This document shows, piece by piece, positions 28,813 through 37,373 of a stretch of DNA of 64,000 nucleotides. The position numbers were made by a program, and so were the translations under genes. The stretch comes from an uncultured Prevotellaceae bacterium (lineage in GTDB: Bacteria; Bacteroidota; Bacteroidia; Bacteroidales; Bacteroidaceae), in assembly GCA_900316315.1 (NCBI GenBank), contig ONCK01000006.1, positions 1-64,000 on the forward strand, given 5' to 3'. A model generated the notes under the pieces. It ran no database searches. It was not told the origin of the DNA and saw only the letters and a program-made list of their open reading frames with translations. The stretch's first letter is position 1. Every line of letters begins with the position of its first letter.

Positions 28813-31527
28813 ATGAAAACTCAAGTTCTCGTCTGTCTCACGCTCGCCCTGCTGGGCGGTCCCCGCGCTTATGCTCAGCAGACGGCGGACAGTATCAAGG
28901 TGGGCTACGCCAGTGGTGACCAGAAGTCTATCGCCGGAGCAGTCGACAAGGTTAGCCAGGACCGCATGAACAAGGGCCTGGTCAACAATCCGCTCGAAGC
29001 GCTCAACGGCCAAGCAGCCGGAGTAAGCATCGTGACAGGTACCAATACGGAAGCTATGCTCAGCAGCGTGCGTGTACGAGGTACTACCTCGCTGACTGGC
29101 GGCAACGATCCGCTTGTCATAATCGACGGCGTGCAGAGCGACCTCGCTACGCTAAGCAATATTTATCCCGCCGATATAGAGAGCTTTACGATTCTCAAGG
29201 ATGCTTCGGAGACGGCCCAGTATGGTAGCCGCGGAGCCAGCGGCGTGATTGAAGTCGCCACCAAGAAGGGCAGCAGTAGTCAGCTCCACATCAGCTACGA
29301 CGGCACCATGGGCTTTGAGTCCGTCTACAAAAACATGGAGATGCTCTCTGGTGCTGCATACCGCCAGGCTACGCGGGAGATGGGCCTTGACATCGTGGAC
29401 AATGGGTACGACACCGACTTTCCCGAAAGCATTACTCGCACCGGCTTTGTCCAAAACCATCATATCGCCTTCGGAGGTGGTACCGAGGAGAGCAACTATC
29501 GTGCCTCCTTGGGTATGCTTCAGCACAACACAATCATTCAGACGATTGGCAACCGCAACTTTACAGCCAAGTTTGACGTCATGCAAAAGGCTTTTGACCG
29601 GCATCTGACGGTAGACCTCGGCGTCTTCGGCTCTTTCCAGAAGAATAAGTATATCTACGACGAGCAGAAACTCTTTTACAGTGCCGCCGCGTTTAACCCC
29701 ACCTTCAAGCGTGGCAAAAACAGTGACGGCTCATGGAGCCAGTACAGTGACGCGAGCCAGATCACTCACCCTCAGTCGCTGCTGGATATCAAGGACCACG
29801 AAGACAATGCCCACTTCAATACACATCTCAAGGCCACCGTCAAGCTGGCCCGCGATCTGACAATGGCAGCCTTCGGCTCCTTCTCATACAATAGCATCAG
29901 CCTCTCGCAGTTTATGCCCACGTCGGTATGGAGTCACGGCCAGATCTATCGTGGCAACAGCAAGGTGGAAGAGATGCTTGGCAATGTGACAATCAACTAC
30001 AATCATATTTGGAACAAACGCCACAAGCTCGACGTACTAGGTCTTGCTGAGGCCTCCAAGCAGGTGCTCAAGGAGTTTCATACTCAAGCTCAAAATCTCA
30101 CGACCAATGAATATGGCTACAACAATCTCTCTGCAGCAGCCGTGAGGCTATGGGAGGCTACTGGGTCGGCTTATGAAGACCCCAGAATGTCGTCCTTTAT
30201 GGCCAGGGCTAGCTATATGTACGACGAGCGCTACTCTCTGACGCTCACGGCGCGCACTGATGGCAGCAGCAAGGTGGGACGCAATCACCGGTGGGGATTC
30301 TTCCCTTCTGCCAGTGCAGCTTGGATCATCAGCAATGAGAAGTGGATGAAGCCCATCCGGTGGATCAGCAATCTGAAGTATCGTGTCGGCTACGGTCTCT
30401 CGGGTAATCTCGGCGCCATCGATTGCTACAAGTCGCTCCAGCTCGCAGCCCCAAACGGTGTAGTATCTGTCAATGGCACTCCCACTGTCACGCTCGGTAT
30501 CATCCGTAATGCTAATCCCGACCTCAAATGGGAGGTCAAGCGAACCTTTAATACAGGTATTGATCTCGGCCTCTTCGGCGACCGCACCGTGCTGACAGTC
30601 GACTACTACACGTCTAAGACCAGCGACATGCTCTATATGTACGATGTGAGCGTGCCTCCCTTTGCCTACGACAAGCTTTTGGCCAATCTGGGCTCGATGC
30701 GCAATAGCGGATTTGAGATCGGTTTCGGCGCATCTGTCATCCAGAAACGTGACATCGACTTAAACATCAATTTCAACATCGCCTTTCAGAAAAACAAACT
30801 GATCTCACTCTCCGGCAACTTCAATGGGGAGTACCTTAGTGCGCCGGAGTACACCGCCATCGGCTCTCTCAATGGTGCAGGCTTCCATGGCGGCTACAAT
30901 GATATCGTCTATCAGGTGGTAGGCCAAAGCTTGGGCGTCTTCTATCTGCCCCACTGCACTGGACTCACCAAGCAGAGCGATGACACTTACACCTATGAAA
31001 TCGCCGATCTCGACGACGATGGCGTCGTCAGCCTCGAAGATGGCAAAGACCGCTACATCGCCGGACAGGCTACGCCTAAGGTGCTACTGGGCTCCAATAT
31101 CAGCTTCCGCTACAAGGACTTTGACATCTCGCTTCAGGTCAACGGCGCCTTCGGACACAAGATATACAATGGCACTTCCCTGACTTACATGAATATGGGC
31201 TGCTTGCCGTACTACAATGTTTCCAAGAAGGCTCCGGGCAAGCATATCGTAGACCAGACAGCTACAGACTATTGGCTCGAGAGCGGCGACTACCTCAATT
31301 TTGACTACCTCACGCTCGGCTGGAACGTACCCCTTAAGGGCAAGGTCAAGTATATACACCATCTGCGTCTCTCCCTGTCAGTCAACAATCTCGCGACCAT
31401 CACCAGCTATTCAGGGCTGACGCCGATGATCAACAACTCAGTCGTGAGCAATACGCTTGGTATTGATGACAAACGCAACTATCCTGTCTACCGTAGCTAC
31501 TCGCTGGGTATCAGTGTCCAATTTTAG
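28813..31527 (+). CDS. SusC/RagA-type TonB-dependent receptor, short N-terminal form
   Basis: A 904-aa outer-membrane receptor with signal peptide (cleavage near AYAQQ). The plug domain follows directly: IKVGYASGDQKSIAGAVDKVS, ALNGQAAGVSI, VRVRGTTSLTGGNDPLVIIDGV and YGSRGASGVIEVATKKG. The rest is a 22-strand-type barrel ending in YRSYSLGISVQF. Most SusC proteins exceed 1000 aa and carry an N-terminal carboxypeptidase-regulatory-like domain before the plug; it is missing here. With only 5 bases to the GH43 stop, no alternative start could restore it. Together with SusD it should import oligosaccharides across the outer membrane. Confidence 0.93.
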   Translation: MKTQVLVCLTLALLGGPRAYAQQTADSIKVGYASGDQKSIAGAVDKVSQDRMNKGLVNNPLEALNGQAAGVSIVTGTNTEAMLSSVRVRGTTSLTGGNDPLVIIDGVQSDLATLSNIYPADIESFTILKDASETAQYGSRGASGVIEVATKKGSSSQLHISYDGTMGFESVYKNMEMLSGAAYRQATREMGLDIVDNGYDTDFPESITRTGFVQNHHIAFGGGTEESNYRASLGMLQHNTIIQTIGNRNFTAKFDVMQKAFDRHLTVDLGVFGSFQKNKYIYDEQKLFYSAAAFNPTFKRGKNSDGSWSQYSDASQITHPQSLLDIKDHEDNAHFNTHLKATVKLARDLTMAAFGSFSYNSISLSQFMPTSVWSHGQIYRGNSKVEEMLGNVTINYNHIWNKRHKLDVLGLAEASKQVLKEFHTQAQNLTTNEYGYNNLSAAAVRLWEATGSAYEDPRMSSFMARASYMYDERYSLTLTARTDGSSKVGRNHRWGFFPSASAAWIISNEKWMKPIRWISNLKYRVGYGLSGNLGAIDCYKSLQLAAPNGVVSVNGTPTVTLGIIRNANPDLKWEVKRTFNTGIDLGLFGDRTVLTVDYYTSKTSDMLYMYDVSVPPFAYDKLLANLGSMRNSGFEIGFGASVIQKRDIDLNINFNIAFQKNKLISLSGNFNGEYLSAPEYTAIGSLNGAGFHGGYNDIVYQVVGQSLGVFYLPHCTGLTKQSDDTYTYEIADLDDDGVVSLEDGKDRYIAGQATPKVLLGSNISFRYKDFDISLQVNGAFGHKIYNGTSLTYMNMGCLPYYNVSKKAPGKHIVDQTATDYWLESGDYLNFDYLTLGWNVPLKGKVKYIHHLRLSLSVNNLATITSYSGLTPMINNSVVSNTLGIDDKRNYPVYRSYSLGISVQF

Positions 31528-31541
31528 TTTTCCAGATTCAG

Positions 31542-33170
31542 ATGAAACACACGATCATCTTGGCCATGGCATCTCTTGCGATGCTGGCTTCTTGCAATAA
31601 TTTCCTGGATGAGGATCCCAAAGACCAGATTCCTGTCGACAAGGCGTATACTGATGCTTCCAGTATCTATCTCAATGCTGTCGCCAACCTGTACAATTAT
31701 ACAGGAGGCTACTCCGACGGTCAAGGGCTTCAGGGCACGTATCGGGGTGTGTACGACCTCAACACTTTTACCACCGATGAAGCTATGATCCCCACCCGCG
31801 GTGGAGACTGGTATGATGGCGGCTTTTGGCAGCAGCTCTATCTCCATACATGGGGCAACGACAATGCTGCCCTACTCAACGCTTGGAATTATCTCTACAA
31901 AGTTATCGTGCTGAGCAATGCCTCTCTGGAGACTATCGAAGCTAAGGCCTCGCTCCTCTCGGCCGCACAGCATAAGGCCTATACGGCTGAAGTACGCGCC
32001 ATCAGAGCGATGTATTACTATTACCTAGTAGACCTCTTTGGGCGCGTGCCGCTCGTCGTCTCCTCGTCTACGCCTATGCGTGATGTGAGTCAGAGTTCCC
32101 GCAGTCAAGTCTTCCGTTTCGTCGTCGACGAGCTTCAGGAGTCGCTTCCCTGTCTGCCGGCGAAGCGCAGCAATCAGCCCGGCAACTACTACGGTCGCCT
32201 GACGCGCCCGGTAGCCTTCTTCTTGCTAGCTAAACTCGCACTCAATGCCGAAGTCTATACCGATGACGACTGGACAGACAGTATCCGTCCCGACGGTAAG
32301 CAGATCTACTTCAGCGTAGGAGGCTGCCAGCTCAATGCCTGGCAGACAGTCGAGGCCTATTGTGACAGTCTGACTGCGATGGGATACGCTCTGACGGCTG
32401 ACATGGCTGACAATTTCAGCGTCTTCAACGAGAGCTCGACTGAAAATATCTTTACTATCCCCATGGATCCGGCATCGTATACTAACCAGATGCAAAATCT
32501 CTTCCGCTCTTACCACTACCGCCACGCCTCAGCTTATGGTTTTACGGGGGAGAATGGGTCCAGCGCGACGTTGGAAGCCCTTCGTACCTTTTCCTATGGG
32601 ACCGACTCTGTCGACCGTCGTTTCAGCGAGACCTATTATGCCGATACTCTCAGAGACCTCCAAGGCCAGATTGTTACGCTGCAGAATGGCGACACTCTCT
32701 GCTACTACCCGTGGGATATCGCTCTCGTGTTGACCGGTACGCCTCACATGGCGACGGCTGGAGCCCGCATGCACAAGTATGCAGTAGACCTTACTGCGAC
32801 CAAAGATGGCAAGCTGATGAACAATGACATCGTACTCTATCGCTATGCGGATGCGCTGCTGATGAAATGCGAGGCCCAAGTGCGCAATGGGGAAGACGGC
32901 TCAGCGATACTTCACCAGATACGCAGCCGCAGTGGTATGCCCGACCGGCCAGCTACTCTCGACAATATTCTCCGAGAGCGCATGCTTGAGTTTGCATGGG
33001 AAGGGTGGCGGCGACAGGACCTCATCCGCTTCGGGCAGTTTACCCGTGCCTACAGTTTCCGGCCCCAGTTGACCAACGAGGCCAGTGGCTACACCACCGT
33101 ATTTCCCATACCGGGCACTATCCTCGAGCAGAATACCAAGCTCCATCAAAACTACGGCTACGATGAGTAG
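31542..33170 (+). CDS. SusD/RagB-type outer membrane glycan-binding lipoprotein
   Basis: A 542-aa lipoprotein with lipobox LASC (Cys18), followed by NNFLDEDPKDQIPVDKAYTD, the classic SusD start. Helical SusD features include EVRAIRAMYYYYLVDLFGRVPLV and the C-terminal RERMLEFAWEGWRRQDLIRFGQF. It forms the surface lid on SusC and binds the substrate glycan. It lies 14 bases after susC, and a hairpin follows at 33203-33240. Confidence 0.95.
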   Translation: MKHTIILAMASLAMLASCNNFLDEDPKDQIPVDKAYTDASSIYLNAVANLYNYTGGYSDGQGLQGTYRGVYDLNTFTTDEAMIPTRGGDWYDGGFWQQLYLHTWGNDNAALLNAWNYLYKVIVLSNASLETIEAKASLLSAAQHKAYTAEVRAIRAMYYYYLVDLFGRVPLVVSSSTPMRDVSQSSRSQVFRFVVDELQESLPCLPAKRSNQPGNYYGRLTRPVAFFLLAKLALNAEVYTDDDWTDSIRPDGKQIYFSVGGCQLNAWQTVEAYCDSLTAMGYALTADMADNFSVFNESSTENIFTIPMDPASYTNQMQNLFRSYHYRHASAYGFTGENGSSATLEALRTFSYGTDSVDRRFSETYYADTLRDLQGQIVTLQNGDTLCYYPWDIALVLTGTPHMATAGARMHKYAVDLTATKDGKLMNNDIVLYRYADALLMKCEAQVRNGEDGSAILHQIRSRSGMPDRPATLDNILRERMLEFAWEGWRRQDLIRFGQFTRAYSFRPQLTNEASGYTTVFPIPGTILEQNTKLHQNYGYDE

Positions 33171-33202
33171 TCCGTGCTATTGGCCGTTGCGGCCTGTGCT
33201 TG

Positions 33203-33240
33203 ACAAGGTCCGACCTGGTAAAAACAGGAAGCGGCCTTGT
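33203..33240 (+). terminator. Hairpin after susD, member of the ACAAGG family
   Basis: ACAAGGTCCGACCTG and CAGGAAGCGGCCTTGT form an imperfect stem of about 15 pairs, followed by TATTTATA. It sits 32 bases after the susD stop. The rest of the gap to nusB (33241-33470) shows no gene. Confidence 0.55.
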
Positions 33241-33470
33241 TATTTATACATCGTCGTTTGCTCGTGAGCGATCCGGATGACATTAGTTGTATAGCGCCGA
33301 GAGAGGGCTGCTTAGGGTACGTAGTTGTTGGACAGACAGACGTGTCTGGACGGAGAATGCGGCTGGTAAAGCGGATGCGAGGTGCATGCCTGTTGCTCCT
33401 ACACAGAATTTTTATACCACGCCGATATTCAATTATCAGCTGAGGAAACGTATTTGTCAAGATAAATGGC

Positions 33471-33478
33471 TACCTTTG
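33471..33478 (+). promoter_or_regulatory. -7 promoter element (TACCTTTG) of the nusB run
   Basis: TACCTTTG matches the -7 consensus 27 bases before the nusB start codon. A TTTG at 33453-33456 lies closer than the normal -33 distance. Confidence 0.5.
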
Positions 33479-33505
33479 CAGAGCAAATACTGAACGATAC
33501 GCACG

Positions 33506-34435
33506 ATGATCAATCGACAATTGATAAGACTTAAGGTTATCCAGTTGGCTTATGCTCATGCTTCCAACGAGGTCAAGTCTCTGGAAGATGCCAAGAAGGA
33601 GCTCGAGAAGAGTCTCTCTCTGGCGTACGACCTTTACCGCTATCTTCTACTCCTGATACCGGAAATCACAGACTTGGCTGTCATCTATTACAATGAGCGT
33701 GTGCAGCAGCTTCAGCAGCTGGGATCAACCGAGAGCGTCTCGCCCAAGTTTATCCACAACCGTCTGGCAGCCCAGCTAGACAGCAATGTGGAGCTCAGCG
33801 ACTTTGCCTCACAGAGCAAGACACACTCCTGGCAGGAAGCCGACGACGAGTTGCAGGCTCTCTACAAGGCTATCGTCGAGAGCGAGCCCTACAAGGCCTA
33901 TATGACTTCTCCGGAAGACAGTTACGAAGCTGACCGCGAACTGTGGAAAGTGCTTTACAAGATGTTTATCTGTGACAATGAGGGCATCGACAACGTACTG
34001 GAGGAGTGGAGCATCTATTGGAATGATGATAAGGATATCGTGGATACTTTCGTGCTCAAGACTATTCGTCGCATGGACCCGTCGCAGGGTGCCAATCAAC
34101 CGCTGCTGCCGCCCTACAGCAGTGAGGAGGACCGTGAGTTTGCCTTCCAGCTCTATACAAGCGTCCTGCTCCACCGGGCAGAGTACGAGGACTTGATTGC
34201 AAGTGCGACACGCAACTGGGACTTGGCGCGTATCTCGCCGATGGACAAGGTCATCATGGTCACAGCCCTGGCCGAGATACTGACATTTCCCAGCATACCC
34301 GTCAGAGTCTCTCTCTCTGAATACCTCAATATCGCTAAGCGTTACAGCTCGCTCAAGAGCGTGCCCTATATCAACGGCATCTTGGACGCCCTCGTCAACA
34401 ATCAACTTAAAGACCGACTGACCAATAAACTTTAA
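33506..34435 (+). CDS. nusB: Transcription antitermination factor NusB (long Bacteroidetes form)
   Basis: A 309-aa protein. Bacteroidetes NusB is about twice the size of the E. coli protein, and this fits. It begins MINRQLIRLKVIQLAYAH; the conserved NusB core is at the C-terminus (NWDLARISPMDKVIMVTALAEIL; PVRVSLSEYLNIAKRYSS; YINGILDALV). It should join NusE, NusA and NusG on nascent rRNA. yajC follows after 20 bases. Confidence 0.93.
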   Translation: MINRQLIRLKVIQLAYAHASNEVKSLEDAKKELEKSLSLAYDLYRYLLLLIPEITDLAVIYYNERVQQLQQLGSTESVSPKFIHNRLAAQLDSNVELSDFASQSKTHSWQEADDELQALYKAIVESEPYKAYMTSPEDSYEADRELWKVLYKMFICDNEGIDNVLEEWSIYWNDDKDIVDTFVLKTIRRMDPSQGANQPLLPPYSSEEDREFAFQLYTSVLLHRAEYEDLIASATRNWDLARISPMDKVIMVTALAEILTFPSIPVRVSLSEYLNIAKRYSSLKSVPYINGILDALVNNQLKDRLTNKL

Positions 34436-34455
34436 CCCCTAAAATAGAAAATTTT

Positions 34456-34788
34456 ATGATGACTCTCAACTTTGTTCTGCTCCAAAGCGCCCAAGGCGCC
34501 CAGGGAGGCGGTGGCATGGCCTTCTGGATTATGATTATCGCCTTCATCGCTATCATGTATTTCTTCATGATCCGTCCGCAGAAGAAGCGTCAGAAGGAGA
34601 TCGACAATTTCCGCAAGGGCCTGCAGGTAGGCGATGAGGTAATCACCTCTGGCGGCGTACACGGTACAATCCGGCAGATTGACGGTGGTGACAACGTCGT
34701 TACGCTCGAGATTGCCAAGGATGTCAAGATTAAGGTCGATCGCAATTGCATCTTTGCCAAGGGCAGCCTGGATCAGCAGGCCAAATAG
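34456..34788 (+). CDS. yajC: Sec translocon accessory protein YajC
   Basis: A 110-aa protein with one membrane segment (MAFWIMIIAFIAIMYFFMI) followed at once by RPQKKRQKE, the YajC signature. The cytoplasmic part has GLQVGDEVITSGGVHGTI. It is a partner of SecDF in the Sec machinery. The gene order nusB-yajC-ybbR-coaE is the usual one in Bacteroidales. Confidence 0.95.
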   Translation: MMTLNFVLLQSAQGAQGGGGMAFWIMIIAFIAIMYFFMIRPQKKRQKEIDNFRKGLQVGDEVITSGGVHGTIRQIDGGDNVVTLEIAKDVKIKVDRNCIFAKGSLDQQAK

Positions 34789-34808
34789 TCAAACGCAAGT
34801 AAGGTCTC

Positions 34809-34842
34809 AAAGAGGTGGACTGGATATTCCAGTCCAGCCTCT
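34809..34842 (+). terminator. Hairpin between yajC and ybbR, possible attenuator
   Basis: AAGAGG and GACTGG on the left pair with CCAGTC and CCTCTT on the right around ATATT. There is no T run, and the ybbR start follows 18 bases later, so partial attenuation or mRNA processing is more likely than full termination. Confidence 0.5.
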
Positions 34843-34860
34843 TCGTCTATTGATACGTAC

Positions 34861-35847
34861 ATGGCATCCAGGAGCGACTTGATAAGACTTCAGCTAAGGA
34901 GAGGCTTATCCTTTATCCTGAGCAAGGACGCCTTGGTCATGCTGATCTGTATTGCGCTGGCCTCCCTCTTCTGGTACATCGTTGCACTGGGAGATGAGTA
35001 CGAACAAGACTTCCATGTTAAGCTCAGCCTCCGCAATGTACCTGAAAATGTCGTAGTCACGACGGATCTCCCTTCGGAGGTGACTGTCACGCTCAAGGAC
35101 AAGGGGTCCCGCCTGCTCTCCTACAAGTATGGAGGCGGACTGCCTACCCTCAATATCGACTTTCGCAACTACAGCCAAGGTTCCGGTCATGTCACCCTCC
35201 ATTCGTCCGATCTCTCCAAACTGCTCCTGCCTAAGCTGCTTCCCTCTACCAGGATTTCAGCCTTCAAGCCCGAGGCTGTGGATTACTATTACAACTACGG
35301 TCTCCATACCCGCCTGCCTATTCGTCTGAGAGCCAACTTGCAGCCGGAGAAGTTTTATAGTGTAGGCGGCGTACGTCTGACGCCTGACTCTGTCACTGTG
35401 TATGCCACTCAGGAAGTGCTCGACACAATGACGGCTGTCTATACTGACCGCCTCGAGATTAGTGGTATCTCCGAGCGTACGGTACGCCGTGTGGGCTTTG
35501 TCCCTGTCAAGGGGGCCAAGTTTGAACCGGCCAATGTGCTGGTGCGCGTCGATATAGACCAGATTACGGAGAAGACGGTCAAAGTCCCAGTCCGCTGGGT
35601 CAATTTCCCTGCCTCCATGGTGCTGCGTACGTTTCCCTCCAGCGTCGATGTCACCTTCCAGGTTGGCATGAGCCTTTACAAGCAGATTACTAGTGAGGAC
35701 TTTGTCATTGTTGTCAATTACGATGACGTACTTCAGAGTGCGGGAGGCAAACTTCATCTTAAGCTTAAGTCCATTCCGGCGGGTGTAACCCACGTACGCA
35801 TCTCTCCCGAAGACATCGACTATCTGATAGAAAATGTCGAAGACTAG
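34861..35847 (+). CDS. YbbR-like domain membrane protein
   Basis: A 328-aa protein with one N-terminal membrane segment (LVMLICIALASLFWYIVAL) and a large extracytoplasmic part made of YbbR-type repeats, for example FHVKLSLRNVPENVVVT, TRLPIRLRANLQPEKFYSVGG and KTVKVPVRWVNFP. In Firmicutes such proteins (CdaR) regulate a diadenylate cyclase; no cyclase gene is nearby, so that role is not assigned here. Its last 14 bases overlap the coaE start, which suggests coupled translation. Confidence 0.85.
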   Translation: MASRSDLIRLQLRRGLSFILSKDALVMLICIALASLFWYIVALGDEYEQDFHVKLSLRNVPENVVVTTDLPSEVTVTLKDKGSRLLSYKYGGGLPTLNIDFRNYSQGSGHVTLHSSDLSKLLLPKLLPSTRISAFKPEAVDYYYNYGLHTRLPIRLRANLQPEKFYSVGGVRLTPDSVTVYATQEVLDTMTAVYTDRLEISGISERTVRRVGFVPVKGAKFEPANVLVRVDIDQITEKTVKVPVRWVNFPASMVLRTFPSSVDVTFQVGMSLYKQITSEDFVIVVNYDDVLQSAGGKLHLKLKSIPAGVTHVRISPEDIDYLIENVED

Positions 35848-36436
35848 TCGGCGTCCTATAGTGGTCGGCGTGACCGGCGCCATGGGCAGCGGTAAGAGTT
35901 ATGTCTGTGATTTGCTAGGCAAGCAAGGTATCCCATGTCTCAATACAGATGTGATAGCCCGCGACGAGATGCTGACCAATCGTGACTTGCAGCATGCCCT
36001 CTCGTCCCTTATCGGACACAACCTTCTGTCGCCCAACGGACAACTCGATAAGGCGGCCATACGTGCTTATCTGAGCAAGGGACAGGAGCAGGCAGAGCGT
36101 CTTGATGCCTTGGTTCATCCTGCAGTGCGCCTTCGGGTACTGCGCTGGCGCGACCAGCTGACGTGCAGGGTAGCGGCAGTAGAGTGTGCACTGCTTCTGG
36201 AATCCCACTTTGATGACCTCGTAGACTATGTCGTGGTGGTGGGAGCTCCTGAGTCTGTAAGGCTTGAGCGGGTCTGCCGGCGTGATGGGCTCACGGAGGC
36301 ACAGATACGTCGGTTTGCCGCCTTGCAGATGACTCAGGAGGAGAAATTGGCTCAGTCAGACTTCGTCATTGACAATAGCGGACAGGTTCCGCTTGAGCCG
36401 CAGCTTGATTTGCTGTTGAAGGCATTGGGGAAATAA
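35834..36436 (+). CDS. coaE: Dephospho-CoA kinase
   Basis: A 200-aa kinase for the last step of coenzyme A synthesis. The P-loop GAMGSGKS is at 15-22 and the CoA-binding segment LNTDVIARD follows. DALVHPAVR and the LLLESHFDDLVDYVVVV strand are also typical. Start overlaps the YbbR gene by 14 bases. coaBC, an earlier CoA gene, lies on the other strand at 41.6 kb. Confidence 0.95.
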   Translation: MSKTSRRPIVVGVTGAMGSGKSYVCDLLGKQGIPCLNTDVIARDEMLTNRDLQHALSSLIGHNLLSPNGQLDKAAIRAYLSKGQEQAERLDALVHPAVRLRVLRWRDQLTCRVAAVECALLLESHFDDLVDYVVVVGAPESVRLERVCRRDGLTEAQIRRFAALQMTQEEKLAQSDFVIDNSGQVPLEPQLDLLLKALGK

Positions 36437-36501
36437 TTGTTTTTTTGCCTTTTTGCTCAATTTTGTAGTACTTTGAGTACGTCTAATTCGGCTTGAAGCC
36501 T

Positions 36502-36509
36502 TAACTTTG
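36502..36509 (+). promoter_or_regulatory. -7 promoter element (TAACTTTG) of the DUF5606 gene
   Basis: TAACTTTG matches the -7 consensus 25 bases before the start codon. A TTTG at 36472-36475 lies somewhat too far upstream (26 bases) for an ideal -33. Confidence 0.5.
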
Positions 36510-36534
36510 CCTTATAAACAAGTCAACATAAGAA

Positions 36535-36960
36535 ATGGAAAAAAACATACTCGCTATCGCAGGCAAGCCAGGCTTGTTTCTGCTCGTATCGCGTGGCCGT
36601 AACACACTCATTGTCGAGGCGCTTGACGGAACCAAAAAGCGTCAACCTGTAAGTTTTCGTGACAAGATCACTTCGCTCAATGATGTGACCATGTATACCA
36701 CGGGAGAAGACACTCCTTTGATGCAGGTTTTTGAGAATGTCAAGCAGGCCTATGAAGGCAAAGAGGTGCCCCTTTCACCCAAGCAAGCCTCCAAGGAAGA
36801 GTTGGAAGCCTTTATGCTCAAGGCTTTGCCCGACTACGACGCAGACAGAGTCTATCAAAATGATATCCGCAAAGTGATCACTTGGTACAATATCTTGGTA
36901 CACAATGGTATCACTGACTTTGTTACTCCCGAGGAAAAGCCTGAGGAGAAGAAAGACTAG
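36535..36960 (+). CDS. DUF5606 protein
   Basis: A 141-aa soluble protein starting MEKNILAIAGKPGLFLLVSRGRN. It has the blocks SFRDKITSLNDVTMYT and DYDADRVYQNDIRKVITWYNIL and ends in a charged tail (EEKPEEKKD). This matches the Bacteroidetes family DUF5606, whose function is unknown; the first 60 residues look like a small beta-barrel. It has its own promoter and ends the (+) run before a strong hairpin. Confidence 0.87.
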   Translation: MEKNILAIAGKPGLFLLVSRGRNTLIVEALDGTKKRQPVSFRDKITSLNDVTMYTTGEDTPLMQVFENVKQAYEGKEVPLSPKQASKEELEAFMLKALPDYDADRVYQNDIRKVITWYNILVHNGITDFVTPEEKPEEKKD

Positions 36961-37032
36961 TCCCGCAAGATGCAGAAGGCGTAGAGACAGATAGAAATTG
37001 CTGATACGCCTTCATATGTCGGACGAGAGAGA

Positions 37033-37072
37033 AAAGGATGGCCGCCTTGATATTGCAAGGCGGCCATCCTTT
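37033..37072. terminator. Perfect 17-bp inverted repeat between convergent genes
   Basis: AAAGGATGGCCGCCTTG (37033-37049) and CAAGGCGGCCATCCTTT (37056-37072) match exactly around a 6-base loop. It stands between the DUF5606 gene (+) and the TPR gene (-) and may end transcription from both sides. The remaining gap to 37373 holds nothing recognisable. Confidence 0.75.
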
Positions 37073-37373
37073 ATAGTCTGTTCTTATGTTGGCAGTCTCT
37101 GACAGTTTACAAACCACATGGCATCGGACTCCGTCTCCGGAAGACGTGATACCGTGTTGTTTGAATGCATTTATAAGGATGTATCATGCGACGGCATCTT
37201 TACGATTGGCCCTGTGACTGCGAGTGAATCAGTGATAAGAATGTTTTGGACTTGATTCGTAAGGCGCGGGAGTCTTAAAGTCCGACGGGCAAAATCGGCC
37301 GTGCAGTCTTGTAGTCTGGCTGGTGAAAGCTTCGTCAGTCCTGCACGGGCGAGAGAGAACTAGGGGCCGTCCG

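Noticed and set aside
28790-28815. Misannotated start hiding the SusC N-terminal domain
   Set aside because: GH43 ends 5 bases upstream in another frame, and a signal peptide stands directly at the chosen start.
33085-33493. Short plus-strand genes between susD and nusB
   Set aside because: They cross the susD end or the hairpin at 33203-33240 and the nusB promoter and lack recognisable protein features.
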